DNA from: Microcoleus sp. EPA2
Lineage (GTDB): Bacteria > Cyanobacteriota > Cyanobacteriia > Cyanobacteriales > Microcoleaceae
DNA length: 39,905 nucleotides
Direction of reading: 5' to 3'
Assembly: GCA_020882975.1 (NCBI GenBank)
Contig: JAHRFD010000028.1
Span: 1-39,905 of the forward strand
In this document: positions 1 through 7,798 of the stretch, piece by piece
How the letters are laid out: the number at the start of each line of letters is the position of its first letter
How positions within the stretch are numbered: the stretch's first letter is position 1
Notes under the pieces: model-generated
What the model was told of the DNA's origin: nothing
Databases searched by the model: none
Seen by the model: the letters and a program-made list of their open reading frames with translations, nothing else
Position numbers and translations under genes: made by a program

Positions 1-83
1 TCCGGCGTGGCGTGGGGCGTGGCGTGGGGCGTGGCGTGGGGCGTGGCGTCCGGCGTGGCGTGGGGCGTGGCGTGGGGCGTGGC
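1..83 (+). repeat. 12-bp GC-rich tandem repeat encoding GVAW
   Basis: Tandem copies of a 12-bp unit (GGCGTGGCGTGG with slight variation; two copies begin with a TCC codon) fill the left edge. The unit is four codons long, so it keeps the reading frame of the ATPase that follows and encodes Gly-Val-Ala-Trp repeats. The array is cut by the window edge, so its copy number is unknown. Confidence 0.85.
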
Positions 84-2079
84 GTTGACACGTCCTGAAA
101 ATTGGCTTTTCGCTGTACCGTTTACCCTACTCCAACGTCAACACCAAAATAAACAATTTCCTCACATTACTCCACTTCCCCTTCCCTACCTGTCTTCTCA
201 AATAGCTAATTGGCTGAGGCGAGATTGGGAAACAGGATTGCACAACATTAACCAACTACTACGATTTACCCTTCAGTTTATCCCTGTTATTAAAGCTGTA
301 AATCGCGTGCTAGCCGAGACACCAAAAGACCAACTGATCTATCGCGTCGCTCAACTATCAGAAGATCCTGATGATTGGGATTTGGTGCGTTTTGCCTCAG
401 CTTCTCTCAGTGAAGTAATGAAGTCAAAAGCAGTAGCAGGTTTTTTTATCATCGCACCTTGGAAACAACAAATTCAAGCTCGTTTTAAAACAGAAATTCG
501 TTTAGATACTCTCGCCCGTGCTTCTGCCGCTGGTTTCTGGTATCTCCACGAACAAGAACCAGACAAAGCTACAGAAGCTTTTGCTGTAGTGCGAGATTTG
601 CTTTATGGAGAAGAGATGTTTACCTTAGCGCAAATTCTCACAGCTTTTCACCAAACAACAGAACTAGCCGAGATAGCTTCGCTAAAACTGCCACCTTCCC
701 CAAATTCACCTCTGCTGCGCGAGAATACTTGGCAAGCTATTGCTTCTCTACGACAGGTAATTACGGAGGTACAACTCGTCCATAATGGCATATCTCGTTC
801 AGCCCGTTCCTTTGCCCTCAACCGAGCATTAGGTCAGCTTACAACTATCCTAGAGCGACCAGACATCATACCAAAAGCTGAACGAGATTTAATTATTAAA
901 ACTGTCACAAAATGGTTAGAAATCTTACTAGGAGTGACACTAAAAATCGGAGATATTTCAATTACTCAACCTGTCAGCAATCCTTATGTAATTGGCGATC
1001 CAGTCCAAGGCAATCTGTTTGTCGGCCGCGAAGACATCATCAGAGAACTAGAGGAGTTGTGGGTAAAGGGAAATAACCTGCAATCTGTGGCTCTCTTCGG
1101 TCATCGGCGGATGGGGAAAACTTCGATTTTGTTGAATGCTAGCAACTGCCTCGGAGCCAAAGTACAAGTAGCTTATGTCAATTTGCTGCGGGTGGGAGAT
1201 TGCTCTCTGGGAGTCGGCGAACTGCTAATATTCATCACCGATGCGATCGCCAAAACGGTCAATATTGCACCTCCGGGCGATAAAGATTTACTCGATTTAC
1301 CCTATATCACTTTTGGACGCTACATCGAACAAGTAGTAGCAAATATCGAAGGTGGATTAATCGTTGCTTTAGACGAGTTTGAAAAAATTGAAGAATTGAT
1401 AAAAGCTCGGAAAATCAATCCAGACTTTATCGGCTTTTTGCGAGGAATACTGCAAATGAGTTCTAAAGTTGCCTTTGCTTTTGCCGGATTGCACACCTTA
1501 GATGAAATGACCGAGGATTATTTCCATCCTTTTTTTGCTAGCATTATCCCCATCCGAGTCAGTTTCCTGAGTCTAGGTGCAACTCGCCAAGTTTTAGCGA
1601 ATCCCGATGATGATTTTCTGCTCGATTATAAACCCGAAGCCCTCGATCGCATTTACGAACTAACTCACGGCCAACCCTACCTCACGCAACTGGTAGGATT
1701 CCTGTTAGTGCGTCTCTACAACGATCGAGTATTGGAAATGGGACGCCCCCGCGATCCAATCTTTACCATAGAAGATGTAGAAACAGTCATCAATAACCCG
1801 GAATTTTTCACCAATGCTCGTTACTATCTTACAGGAGTTTGGGGTCAAGCAGCGAAAGGTGCACCGGGACAACAGGAGATTTTAAGAACGTTAGCACCTC
1901 ATTTACAAGGAATGAATTTTGAGAGGCTGAGTCAAGTAACAGGGATAGATGAAACAAGTTTAGTTGCAGCGCTAAAAACTCTGGAACGGCATGATGTGGT
2001 GCGAGAAATTGCTGGTTGCTATTGTATTGCTGTGGAATTACTTCGTCGCTGGGTTGAGTTATTTAGAGGGAATCGGTAG
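1..2079 (+). CDS. P-loop ATPase with GVAW repeat N-terminus (5' partial)
   Basis: The frame is open to the left edge, so the true start probably lies outside; a GTG at base 7 is only the first candidate codon, and residues are numbered from it. After the hydrophobic GVAW repeats (about residues 1-26) comes a helical region of about 300 residues without recognisable motifs. An ATPase domain follows, with FVGRE at 338-342, Walker A GHRRMGKTS at 365-373, and Walker B ending in D456-E457. The C-terminus (about 625-690) looks like a winged helix. This order matches the AAA/archaeal-type ATPase group (AAA_16, related to Orc1/STAND proteins), often found as signalling or defence ATPases. The GVAW segment is probably membrane-associated (inference). 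The partner and substrate are unknown. Confidence 0.8.
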   Translation, partial: SGVAWGVAWGVAWGVASGVAWGVAWGVALTRPENWLFAVPFTLLQRQHQNKQFPHITPLPLPYLSSQIANWLRRDWETGLHNINQLLRFTLQFIPVIKAVNRVLAETPKDQLIYRVAQLSEDPDDWDLVRFASASLSEVMKSKAVAGFFIIAPWKQQIQARFKTEIRLDTLARASAAGFWYLHEQEPDKATEAFAVVRDLLYGEEMFTLAQILTAFHQTTELAEIASLKLPPSPNSPLLRENTWQAIASLRQVITEVQLVHNGISRSARSFALNRALGQLTTILERPDIIPKAERDLIIKTVTKWLEILLGVTLKIGDISITQPVSNPYVIGDPVQGNLFVGREDIIRELEELWVKGNNLQSVALFGHRRMGKTSILLNASNCLGAKVQVAYVNLLRVGDCSLGVGELLIFITDAIAKTVNIAPPGDKDLLDLPYITFGRYIEQVVANIEGGLIVALDEFEKIEELIKARKINPDFIGFLRGILQMSSKVAFAFAGLHTLDEMTEDYFHPFFASIIPIRVSFLSLGATRQVLANPDDDFLLDYKPEALDRIYELTHGQPYLTQLVGFLLVRLYNDRVLEMGRPRDPIFTIEDVETVINNPEFFTNARYYLTGVWGQAAKGAPGQQEILRTLAPHLQGMNFERLSQVTGIDETSLVAALKTLERHDVVREIAGCYCIAVELLRRWVELFRGNR

Positions 2080-2280
2080 TCCTCAATATTACCCAAAATT
2101 AGGGACAAGACAGTCGTTTCCCTGCAACTAACTACCAAGTTAATTAAAGATTTTATTAAGATGAGGCAGAAGTGTTTACATTGTCGATCGCAATTTTGTT
2201 ATTCTATTAGCAAGTTTAACTCGATCGACTGAATTTTTGTACCACAGTCCTACCCCCTAAACAGAAAGGCAGTTTCCACC

Positions 2281-3219
2281 ATGAGAATTTTAGTCACAGG
2301 CGGTGCGGGCTTCCTCGGTTCCCACCTAATCGATCGCCTAATGGCCCAAGGACACGAAGTAGTCTGCCTGGATAACTTTTACACCGGCACAAAACGCAAT
2401 ATCCTCAAATGGCTAGACAACCCATACTTTGAGCTAATCCGCCATGACATCACCGAACCAATTCGGTTAGAAGTAGATCAGATTTACCACCTGGCCTGTC
2501 CCGCTTCCCCAGTACACTATCAGTACAACCCTGTCAAGACAATTAAAACAAACGTCATCGGCACGATGAATATGTTGGGATTAGCCAAACGAGTAAAAGC
2601 CAGATTTTTTCTAGCTTCCACTTCTGAAGTCTATGGAGATCCAGATGTTCATCCCCAAACAGAAGATTATCGTGGCAACGTTAATTGTATCGGAATTCGC
2701 AGTTGTTACGACGAAGGAAAGCGAGTAGCTGAAACCCTATCTTTCGACTACCATCGGCAAAATGGTGTAGACATTAGAGTCGTGCGAATCTTCAATACCT
2801 ACGGCCCGCGAATGTTAGAAAATGATGGCAGAGTAGTCAGCAATTTTATTGTTCAAGCTTTACGAAATGAACCCCTGACAATATACGGGGACGGTTCCCA
2901 AACCCGGAGTTTTTGCTATGTTTCAGATTTAGTCGAAGGATTTATTCGCTTGATGAATAGCAACGAAATCGGGCCGATGAATTTAGGGAATCCCGGCGAA
3001 TACACCATCTTGGAATTAGCCCAAAAAATTCAAAACATGATTAATCCCGGCGCAGAAATTATCTTTAAACCCCTGCCCCAAGACGACCCAAAACAGCGAC
3101 AACCGGATATTACTCGTGCTAAAACTTGGTTGGGATGGGAGCCGACTGTGCCGCTGGATAGAGGTTTGGAGTTAACTATCAAGGATTTTCGCGATCGCAT
3201 CGAGGGAAGTAAACAATAG
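2281..3219 (+). CDS. uxs: UDP-glucuronate decarboxylase (UDP-xylose synthase family)
   Basis: Extended short-chain dehydrogenase of 312 residues, the usual length for bacterial UXS. It has the NAD-binding motif GGAGFLG (7-13), an acidic D31 ending beta-2 (LDNFYTG), the ASTSEVYG segment (112-119) and the catalytic pair Y143/K147 in SCYDEGKR, a signature of UDP-glucuronate decarboxylases rather than 4-epimerases. The family oxidises UDP-glucuronate at C4, decarboxylates it and re-reduces it to UDP-xylose in the cytosol. The next gene on the same strand makes UDP-glucuronate, so the pair forms a two-step route from UDP-glucose to UDP-xylose for extracellular or cell-wall polysaccharide. dTDP-glucose dehydratase-like activity is a less likely alternative. 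Confidence 0.92.
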   Translation: MRILVTGGAGFLGSHLIDRLMAQGHEVVCLDNFYTGTKRNILKWLDNPYFELIRHDITEPIRLEVDQIYHLACPASPVHYQYNPVKTIKTNVIGTMNMLGLAKRVKARFFLASTSEVYGDPDVHPQTEDYRGNVNCIGIRSCYDEGKRVAETLSFDYHRQNGVDIRVVRIFNTYGPRMLENDGRVVSNFIVQALRNEPLTIYGDGSQTRSFCYVSDLVEGFIRLMNSNEIGPMNLGNPGEYTILELAQKIQNMINPGAEIIFKPLPQDDPKQRQPDITRAKTWLGWEPTVPLDRGLELTIKDFRDRIEGSKQ

Positions 3220-3267
3220 ATAAGGGGAGACGAGAAGAGTGAGAAGCGGAGAGTGAGAGGAAAAAGG

Positions 3268-3297
3268 GCGTTCCCCAATTCCCAATTCCCAATTCCC
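3268..3297. repeat. Heptamer STRR, ATTCCCA family (short block)
   Basis: About four copies of the 7-bp unit CCCAATT lie directly upstream of the palindromic element. It is the same unit as the longer array at 3498. Heptanucleotide short tandem repeats (STRR) are a known feature of filamentous cyanobacterial genomes. Confidence 0.85.
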
Positions 3298-3330
3298 TGC
3301 CCAATTCCCCCCTTGGGGGGGGCCAGGGGG

Positions 3331-3477
3331 CAGGGCGGTTTCATTCTCACCAAAAAAAGGGTTTTGTAGGGGTAGCGCCAAGAGTGCCTACCCCTGCCAC
3401 CAACGATCCAATGCGCGTTTGGGGCTGACCGGGCCGGCACTCTTGGCACGGCCCCTACAGAGAATGAAACCGCCCTG
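3331..3477. repeat. 147-bp imperfect palindrome, MITE-like
   Basis: The outer 18 bp (3331-3348) are an exact reverse complement of 3460-3477. An inner pair, 3365-3388 against 3436-3459, matches at 21 of 24 positions. The element could fold into one long hairpin and has no coding capacity. It is bordered by G-runs and by ATTCCCA heptamer arrays. It looks like a non-autonomous mobile element or REP-type hairpin between the two UDP-sugar genes. Confidence 0.8.
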
Positions 3478-3497
3478 GGGCCAGGGGGGGGTTCTTT

Positions 3498-3596
3498 AAT
3501 TCCCAATTCCCAATTCCCAATTCCCAATTCCCAATTCCCAATTCCCAATTCCCAATTCCCAATTCCCAATTCCCAATTCCCAATTCCCAATTCCCA
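3498..3596. repeat. Heptamer STRR array, ATTCCCA x about 14
   Basis: An uninterrupted 7-bp array ends about 30 bp before the ugd start codon. The repeats contain no spacers, so this is not a CRISPR. Copy number is likely to vary between strains by slippage. Confidence 0.95.
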
Positions 3597-3626
3597 TCTG
3601 AATTCATTTACTTTGAGGATATTTCT

Positions 3627-5015
3627 ATGCGTGTATGTGTCATTGGTACGGGATATGTTGGCTTAGTCACCGGCACTTGTTTAGCCCACATCGGACATCA
3701 TGTAATTTGTGTAGACAACAACGAAGAAAAAGTCAAGTTAATGAAGTCTGGACAATCGCCAATTTTTGAACCCGGACTTTCGGATTTAATGTCATCTGCA
3801 TCTGCATCTGGCAATCTAGAATTCACCTCAGATTTAGCCGCCGGAGTTGCCCACGGAGATATTTTGTTTATTGCAGTCGGCACCCCTCCTTTACCTACAG
3901 GAGAAAGCGATACTCGTTACGTGGAGGCAGTTGCACGCGGCATTGGTGCGCACCTAGACGGTGAATACAAAGTATTAGTAAACAAATCAACAGTCCCCAT
4001 CGGTTCCGGGGATTGGGTACGAAGAATTGTATTAGATGGTTTGGCAGAACGTCAAAAACCTCAAAGTAGCGAAGGGGCTACGGGGGAGGAAGTAGCAGCA
4101 AAAACAGGTGTTCAATTTGATGTAGTCAGTAACCCAGAGTTTTTGCGAGAAGGTTGTGCAGTTCATGATACCTTCAATCCCGATCGCATAGTTCTCGGCA
4201 GCAATTCTCAGCGGGCGTTAGATATGATGGTAGAGCTATACAACCCGATTGTCGATCGCAAATTTGCTGACAATAGCTCATTACCACCAGTGCCCGTAGT
4301 CCAGACTGATATCAGTTCAGCCGAGATGATTAAGTACGCAGCCAATGCTTTTTTAGCAACAAAAATCAGCTTTATTAATGAAGTCGCTAATATTTGCGAT
4401 CGCGTCGGTGCAGATGTTACCCAAGTCGCCAAAGGAATCGGACTAGATTCACGAATTGGTGGGAAATTTCTGCAAGCAGGGATTGGTTGGGGCGGCTCTT
4501 GTTTCCCCAAAGATGTTTCAGCCTTAGTTCACACTGCTAACGATTACGGCTACGAAGCACATTTGCTAAAAGCAGCAGTAGAAGTTAACGAACGTCAACG
4601 ATTAATTGCTATTGAAAAATTGCAGCAAGTCTTGAAGATTCTCAAAGGAAAAACAGTAGGACTTTTAGGTTTAACCTTCAAGCCAGATACGGATGATTTA
4701 CGCGATGCTCCTTCCCTGAATTTAATCGAGAATTTGAACCGATTAGGAGCGAAAGTTAAAGCTTACGATCCGATAGTTTCACAAACTGGAATGCGTCACG
4801 GTTTGTCAGGAGTATTGGTAGAAACTGACCCCGAAAGACTAGCTGATAGTTGCGATGCTTTAGTATTGGTGACTGACTGGGAACAGTTTCGGAATTTAGA
4901 CTATCTAAAAATGGCGAAGTTGATGAATCATCCAGTGATGATTGACGGCCGTAATTTCTTAGACAAAAAAGTTTTAGAAGCCGCTGGTTTCCAATATGTA
5001 GGAATTGGAAGGTAA
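3627..5015 (+). CDS. ugd: UDP-glucose 6-dehydrogenase
   Basis: This is a 462-residue member of the UDP-glucose/GDP-mannose dehydrogenase family. The N-terminal NAD-binding motif GTGYVGL is at residues 7-13. The catalytic cysteine is C292 in [10 protein letters not shown], and the central helix segment [15 protein letters not shown] follows the family pattern. The C-terminal UDP-binding domain contains [15 protein letters not shown]. The enzyme oxidises UDP-glucose twice to UDP-glucuronate using two NAD+. The start is supported by GAGG about 10 nt upstream of the ATG. It follows uxs on the same strand, but about 400 bp of repeats separate them, so a separate promoter is possible. A serine/alanine-rich loop around residues 54-60 and an extra segment around 142-160 are small lineage insertions. 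Confidence 0.95.
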   Translation: MRVCVIGTGYVGLVTGTCLAHIGHHVICVDNNEEKVKLMKSGQSPIFEPGLSDLMSSASASGNLEFTSDLAAGVAHGDILFIAVGTPPLPTGESDTRYVEAVARGIGAHLDGEYKVLVNKSTVPIGSGDWVRRIVLDGLAERQKPQSSEGATGEEVAAKTGVQFDVVSNPEFLREGCAVHDTFNPDRIVLGSNSQRALDMMVELYNPIVDRKFADNSSLPPVPVVQTDISSAEMIKYAANAFLATKISFINEVANICDRVGADVTQVAKGIGLDSRIGGKFLQAGIGWGGSCFPKDVSALVHTANDYGYEAHLLKAAVEVNERQRLIAIEKLQQVLKILKGKTVGLLGLTFKPDTDDLRDAPSLNLIENLNRLGAKVKAYDPIVSQTGMRHGLSGVLVETDPERLADSCDALVLVTDWEQFRNLDYLKMAKLMNHPVMIDGRNFLDKKVLEAAGFQYVGIGR

Positions 5016-5051
5016 ATTTTCCCATCCAAGAACAGAACTAAAAAGCTTGTG

Positions 5052-5072
5052 GGGTGGGCATCCTGCCTACCC
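5052..5072. terminator. Hairpin between convergent ugd and exbD
   Basis: GGGTGGGCA (5052-5060) pairs with TGCCTACCC (5064-5072) at 8 of 9 positions around a 3-nt loop, followed by an A-rich run. It lies in the only gap between two convergent genes, so it could terminate transcription. Similar GTGGGCATCC-type hairpins are also dispersed repeats in cyanobacteria. Confidence 0.4.
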
Positions 5073-5096
5073 AAAAACACACTGGAAACAGCTTAA

Positions 5097-5504
5097 TTAT
5101 CTGACAGTACCGATCGCAATTTTGACCCCAGACACCGATCGCAATTCATCCATTACCCCAGTTACCACCCCGTGACTAACCAACTTATCCGCATTAATCA
5201 ACACTACAACCTCCCGTTGCTGCAAAGGAATCAAAGCACGAACTCTAGTCGAAACCTCATTTAACTTAACAGGTTGACGATTCAACGCCAAATTGCCATA
5301 TTTATCAACAGTAACCACCATAGGAATTGACTGCTGCTGAACATTACCCATTATAGCTTTAGGTAAAATAACCGGCAACCCTTCCGAGCGACTCAAAAAC
5401 AAACTAGACATGATAAAAAACGTTAAAATCGCAAAGATGACATCAATCATCGGCACGATATTGATTTGCAGAGGAACATCATCAATTTCTTCTAGTAAGC
5501 GCAT
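5097..5504 (-). CDS. exbD: ExbD/TolR family biopolymer transport protein
   Basis: 135 residues, the normal length for ExbD. It has a short cytoplasmic N-terminus, one membrane helix (about 17-37) with the conserved proton-pathway aspartate D21 in PMIDVIF, and a periplasmic C-terminal domain. ExbD works with ExbB as an inner-membrane proton channel that energises outer-membrane transport through TonB, or Tol-Pal-like envelope functions. ExbB lies directly upstream on the same strand. GGAG about 9 nt before the ATG supports this start. The upstream gap is filled with a tandem array built from this gene's own start region, so several decoy copies of the ribosome site and first codons precede the real one. 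No TonB gene is seen nearby. Confidence 0.92.
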   Translation of the reverse strand: MRLLEEIDDVPLQINIVPMIDVIFAILTFFIMSSLFLSRSEGLPVILPKAIMGNVQQQSIPMVVTVDKYGNLALNRQPVKLNEVSTRVRALIPLQQREVVVLINADKLVSHGVVTGVMDELRSVSGVKIAIGTVR

Positions 5505-5970
5505 AAGACATCTCCATACTTGTAGCTAAAATGAAATCAGTTAAAATCAGAAGCATTAAAATCTCTCCCCTTTCTCTGCTTCCTCTGCGTACTCTGCGGT
5601 AAAAAAAATCCGATAGTAAGCGCATAAGACATCTCCATACTTGTAGCTAAAATGAAATCAGTTAAAATCAGAATCATTAAAATCTCTCCCCTTTCTCTGC
5701 TTCCTCTGCGTACTCTGCGGTAAAAAAAATCCGATAGTAAGCGCATAAGACATCTCCATACTTGTAGCTAAAATGAAATCAGTTAAGATCAGAATCATTA
5801 AAATCTCTCCCCTCTCTCTGCTTCCTCTGCGTACTCTGCGGTAAAAAAAATCCGATAGTAAGCGCATAAGACATCTCCATACTTGTAGCTAAAATGAAAT
5901 CAGTTAAAATCAGAATCATTAAAATCTCTCCCCTCTCTCTGCGTACTCTGTGGTAAAATTATTCCGATAG
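5494..5970. repeat. 121-bp tandem array across the exbB/exbD junction
   Basis: Four units begin at 5494, 5615, 5736 and 5857, spaced by exactly 121 bp; the last unit is shorter and diverged. On the minus strand each unit runs from the last bases of exbB (CTATCGGA), through a CGCAGAG-type dispersed repeat, to the ribosome site and first codons of exbD (ATGCGCTTACTA). The extra copies look like tandem duplications of the intergenic region with ends inside both genes. Short open frames inside it are by-products, not genes. Confidence 0.95.
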
Positions 5971-6597
5971 AAACCGCTGACGATAAAGCAATTCTAATTG
6001 ACCCCCATACTCCAGAAACAAAGCTCGTTGCTGCTGATAAAAACCCCGAAACAAATTGGCAAAAAACAAAGTAAAAATAGCAACAATTAACCCCGTGGCT
6101 GTAGAAACCAAAGCTTCACTAATACCCCCAGTAACACCAGCCGTAGTACCCCCACCAATCTCTCCTATTTTGAGAGCAGCAAAAGAGTTAATTAGTCCCA
6201 GAACAGTCCCTAATAAACCCAATAAAGGTGCCAGACTAATAATTGTTTCAAAAATGGTATGGAACCGTTTTAATGAAGCTAATTCTGCATGAGCAGTAGT
6301 TTCCAAAGCCAAACGAAAATCTTCAACACTTGGCTGGTGTAATTGTAGCGCAGCTAAAAAAATGCGGGACACCGGAAGGTCGGCATTTTTCTCAAGACAA
6401 GGAATCAGCTTTTTTTTGACTACTTCCGACTTAGGAAAACGGGAATAGGAGTTAAGAAATTGCCGGATAATTGCATCTTGACGGCGGAGTATTTGCCACC
6501 AAAAGAATAGTCTTTCTAATATGAGAGTGGCTGCGAGGATAGAAAATCCTAGCAGCGGTACCATGACAATACCACCGGAAATTAATAGACGCAGCAT
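5959..6597 (-). CDS. exbB: ExbB/TolQ/MotA family proton channel protein
   Basis: 212 residues from the ATG at 6597. A TTG at 6654 would add 19 residues with no hydrophobic character and is less likely. It has an N-terminal membrane helix (about 5-30), a cytoplasmic loop, and two C-terminal helices containing the conserved LAPLLGLLGTVLGLINSF and GISEALVSTATGLIVAI segments of the MotA/TolQ/ExbB domain. The protein forms the pentameric proton-conducting ring around ExbD. The stop codon lies within the first copy of the 121-bp array leading to exbD, so the two genes probably form an operon despite the roughly 450-bp gap. Confidence 0.92.
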   Translation of the reverse strand: MLRLLISGGIVMVPLLGFSILAATLILERLFFWWQILRRQDAIIRQFLNSYSRFPKSEVVKKKLIPCLEKNADLPVSRIFLAALQLHQPSVEDFRLALETTAHAELASLKRFHTIFETIISLAPLLGLLGTVLGLINSFAALKIGEIGGGTTAGVTGGISEALVSTATGLIVAIFTLFFANLFRGFYQQQRALFLEYGGQLELLYRQRFLSE

Positions 6598-6701
6598 ATT
6601 GATTCTTGGTTGGATAACGCCGTTGCTATTGTCTTCCTGATGGTACGAGAGCAATTCCGTAAAGTTAAGTTATTTTTTTACTCCCTTGAGGCGATCGCAC
6701 G

Positions 6702-7172
6702 TTAAAATTTCTCCATCAAGTATTTTTCGTCAGCATAAACATCTCGCAACTGTTGAAGCGCTGTAGCAGCAATTACAGATTTAACAGTACCCACCACCTG
6801 GCCCCACTCCCGCAAGCTGTCAACTGAAACCGCCCCTTTAAAATTGTACGTGTAAAATTTAGTCCAAAATACAGGTGCTTTCGTGCATTTCCAGCGTTTG
6901 TACCAGGCGAGATAATCGCGAGGTACGGGGGGATTTACTCCCACAATAGGGGGGAAATCGGCGTAACTGACAAAACGACTCAAGCCTTTTGCGTGAACAT
7001 ATACAATATTGTGACAACATTCGATGCGATAAATCTGCTCTGGTGAGATGTTGAACAATAGCGCTACAGTTTCTTCAGTCACAAATCTCGATCGCGGATT
7101 GACAACTAAAGACTTATGAATAATTTTAGATGCGGCGATCGTTGAAGATCTTGACTGATTTTCATATATCAT
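6702..7172 (-). CDS. Hypothetical protein, 156 aa
   Basis: No known family is recognised. The protein is soluble by composition, with a basic N-terminus, a central Trp/Tyr-rich stretch (YLAWYKRWKCTKAPVFW, around 86-102) and a helical C-terminus. The segment VTEETVALLFNISPEQIYRIE (about 30-50) resembles a short helix-turn-helix or binding motif, but this is weak. It starts about 50 bp upstream of bases near exbB and could be the first gene of that operon. Immediately upstream, bases 7203-7228 partly repeat its N-terminal coding sequence (7121-7150), suggesting a small duplication. Confidence 0.65.
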   Translation of the reverse strand: MIYENQSRSSTIAASKIIHKSLVVNPRSRFVTEETVALLFNISPEQIYRIECCHNIVYVHAKGLSRFVSYADFPPIVGVNPPVPRDYLAWYKRWKCTKAPVFWTKFYTYNFKGAVSVDSLREWGQVVGTVKSVIAATALQQLRDVYADEKYLMEKF

Positions 7173-7248
7173 GGTAGTTGCATATCCTGGTGGTAGGTCA
7201 ATTTTTTAGATGCAGCAATAATCGAACGCAATTGCCTAATTGTCAAGT

Positions 7249-7392
7249 ATGGGTTTAGTCAGAATCAGAGTTCGAGAAGTAGCAGCCGAAAGAGGCTCTA
7301 CATTCAAATTACCTTGGGCTTACTTTTCACAGTTGCTTGGCAAGGCATTCTCAACACTCAAGTCAATGATGCAGCCAAGCATCTCTGTTTGA
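7249..7392 (+). pseudogene. Remnant of a Cro/CI-type HTH regulator
   Basis: A 47-codon frame begins MGLVRIRVREVAAERG, which closely resembles the first residues of small cyanobacterial XRE regulators (MGxVRxRxREVAEEkG pattern). After about 18 residues the similarity to a helix-turn-helix is lost and the frame soon stops. It is best read as a truncated or frameshifted gene remnant. It has no clear ribosome site, and the neighbouring sequence is AT-rich with no other gene. Confidence 0.45.
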
Positions 7393-7798
7393 CCGGGATC
7401 AAAAAGATATCACGAAAATAAAAAAATGTCAATCACGATTTAGAAAAATTAAATAAATAGTTTATCTCAATAATAAAATTAGGAAAAATAGGCATGAATC
7501 ACCAATTTTTCTTCTCACCTTTAGTTTAATTAATTTATAATTATCAAAAGAGATTTACCCTAATGAGAGCGATACATAGCCTAGGAAAAATAGTCAGACT
7601 TTTTAATACTAAATCGGGGTTTATGATATTTTTGTTGCTCCACCTAAAACATAAACTTCTATCGCTCTTCCTCTTCAACCCGCTTTCGTCGGGTTTTGTT
7701 GATGTAGGCACAATTTCAATCGCCCGCAGCCAGTCTTTTAACCTACAATAATAATTCACAGACGCCATCACCGAGCCTCCCCAAGACCCTCCCAAACC
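7393..7798. other. AT-rich gap upstream of ppk1
   Basis: No convincing gene is present. The DNA is AT-rich, with a candidate hairpin AACCCG (7677-7682) / CGGGTT (7690-7695) around a 7-nt loop followed by TTG. This could be a weak terminator or a leader structure for ppk1. Short open frames here show no protein-like composition. Confidence 0.4.

Noticed and set aside
3030..3590. 186-codon minus-strand frame over the uxs 3' end and repeats
   Set aside because: It is a product of the ATTCCCA array (repeated ELGIGNW) and of the antisense of uxs.
3498..3596. Tandem repeat array as a CRISPR array
   Set aside because: The 7-bp units are contiguous with no spacers and no cas genes are near. It is a heptamer STRR.
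5537..5867. Two overlapping 69-codon frames on the minus strand
   Set aside because: They are translations of the 121-bp tandem array carrying copied exbD start codons, not independent genes.
7563..7751. 62-codon plus-strand frame before ppk1
   Set aside because: No protein-like pattern and no ribosome site. It lies in AT-rich intergenic DNA with a hairpin.
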